From NCBI RefSeq assembly GCF_035083965.1, contig NC_089736.1:2152501-2216500 (forward strand): DNA of 64,000 nt, in the 5' to 3' direction. This DNA is from Branchiostoma lanceolatum (Eukaryota > Chordata > Leptocardii > Amphioxiformes > Branchiostomatidae). Shown in pieces: positions 62,460-64,000 of the stretch. The translations under genes and the position numbers were made by a program. Within the stretch, counting starts at the first letter, position 1. The number at the start of each line of letters is the position of its first letter. Below the pieces are notes generated by a model. The model was not told the DNA's origin and searched no databases. It saw only the letters and a program-made list of their open reading frames with translations.

Positions 62460-64000
62460 TTTTTCTGGCCAGATGTTCTGACCTTTTCCCAGTATATCTA
62501 AGTAACAATTAGCTTGTCGTAACTGAGAAAGAGTGACTAAAAAGCTAGGTGTGACAGGCCGTTCAGTGTAATATAACCAGCTGATGCCGTGTGCGTGGGG
62601 AGCTGGTGTGTTACGCCGAAGGGCGGTTATACCGGCTATACAGATACAAATGTATTTCTCACTTCTTGACGTACACTCATCAAGAAGAAAAATGTAGCTC
62701 TACAGCTAACATAATCAGGTTTCTTACTCAACATTATTACACTGTGTACAAAACATATACTTAATAATATGATTCTAGTATTCGGAACTTAAGGGTTCAT
62801 AACAACTCATGAGTTTAAGTGAAGGGCGGAGCATGTTTTATGATAACATAGTGATTAGATTGATAAGATTTTAGCTGTTCTAGCAGCCGTGCCTTGATAA
62901 CCAGGGGCAAGTTCAAGGTATAGGTGGCAGATTTTTTTAAAATACACTGTTTTGCGTTATGCCATGGCCGAGACAAATTTGTCCCGGGTACGGGGGAGGG
63001 GGGGGGGGTCCTCCCGGTGGTCACACGATTACCTCATGGCGTCACCGGGCCCCGTGTTGATTTTAAGGCCGGGTTTAAGTAATTCGGGGTCCCCATTGAG
63101 CCCCAAAATAGCCCAGCAGCCGCAGGGTGTCCCACGGGGTCACGTAGGGGTCACGCCCGAAAGTGCCCCCAAACAGCCCGAGGACTCCCCGGCGGGGCCC
63201 CTTTTACCAATTGTGACCTAAGCATAAGCCGGGTGCATTGACCTGCAAAGGTAGAATTGCACATTTTGATTGACAGCTGGCCAAGGTCAGCGTATTGGAC
63301 CGACCTGAAAAACAAATTAGGTACGCTATATCATACATGATAACATTTTGTACATGAACATCTCCGAAAAGATAAGGTGCGCATTATGACGACTATAAAA
63401 GTAGTCATTGACATCCTGTTCTGCTGGGACTGAACAGCTGTTGTGCTAATGACGAATTGTACTGTTAATGCCAGCAAGGAGTAACGATATAAAATGGGTT
63501 CTGCCACAGTTCACCGGGATGTATTCATTTATTTTACAAACTGTTACTCTGGATGAAAATCATATTATTTGCTGACAGAAACTTCACTGTGTGGGTACAT
63601 GAGAAAGATGACTAATAAAAAAAAGACCTTGTTTTACCACAGCATTCATGATTATCAATTCCATTTAATGTAATGTAATGGTACAACACGGTGTATTCCG
63701 TAACACCCGAGGTACGAACCCAACCGCGGGTAGGATCGCCGGACGGCCGTAGGCCGTGGGTTCGAAATATTTTATGGCAGCCCATGTGATAAAAGTAGAA
63801 CCCCGTGTGATAAACAAAAATATTACCCGGTCTGGATCACCCGTATTGAACGTTATCCCGGTCCAGGTTATTGGCCTAATGGTCCACCTGTTATCACCTC
63901 CATGAGTAGCGGAAGTATCATTTTCCGTCCGGTTATTTGTATGTTTGTGGTTCCGGAGTTCTCAGTTTGGTTTGCTATGTTTGGAAATGCTATGGTGGCA
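62460..64000. other. 3' flank of P450 F and repeat-rich intergenic DNA
   Basis: 62600-62648 (AGCTGGTGTGTTACGCCGAA) repeats the motif at 33402. 62985-63226 is a GC-rich block ending GTGACCTAAGCATAAGC, the terminus of the MITE family at 2116. An imperfect inverted GAACCCAAC / GTGGGTTCG pair lies near 63715-63765. No further P450 exon or other gene is seen. Confidence 0.5.

Overview
The window looks like chordate nuclear DNA, most probably from an amphioxus (Branchiostoma). Coding sequence is split by short GT-AG introns. Recognisable proteins are animal families: CYP2-type cytochromes P450 and a leucine-rich-repeat membrane protein. Non-coding DNA is crowded with small inverted-repeat transposons, a tRNA-derived SINE, minisatellites and CA/GT microsatellites. 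The species is inferred; no marker gene was available to prove it. No operons, CRISPR arrays or prokaryotic signals are present.

Layout. 1-22 kb is gene-poor: one convincing coding exon on the minus strand (6577-6707, a first exon ending in a GTAAGT donor), two large minisatellites (10.3-10.8 kb and 13.1-13.6 kb), several MITEs and the 3' end of a LINE (21.6-21.9 kb). 22.4-24.6 kb holds a plus-strand LRR/FN3-like single-pass membrane protein gene. 24.6-34 kb is again intergenic with hairpin MITEs. 34.2-62.5 kb is a head-to-tail array of CYP2-like P450 genes, all on the plus strand: A (34230-38029), B (39234-39565, a truncated solo first exon), C (40404-45143), D (46213-50850), E (52586-56244) and F (57307-62459). 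62.5-64 kb has repeats only.

The five long P450 copies were rebuilt exon by exon. Each encodes 507-509 residues with the proline hinge, I-helix (A/G)Gx(E/D)T motif, ExxR, PERF and FxxGxxxCxG heme loop in order, and exon lengths agree to within a codon (385/143/211/284/186-189/136/179). The products should be ER-anchored monooxygenases needing a P450 reductase, which is not in the window. The array shows recent turnover: shared promoters and 3' flanks, conversion-like tracts, a relic exon, a triplicated splice acceptor, a mutated splice acceptor in C, and an extra intron in D that appears to be ancestral to the CYP2 family.

The most unusual non-genic signal is a set of MITE families with different termini (TACTCTCCAAGCAG, TAGCCTCTACCAGG, YAGCCTGAGTGTC) that are all flanked by 9-bp target duplications. 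In one case a paralogous empty site inside the window confirms the duplication.
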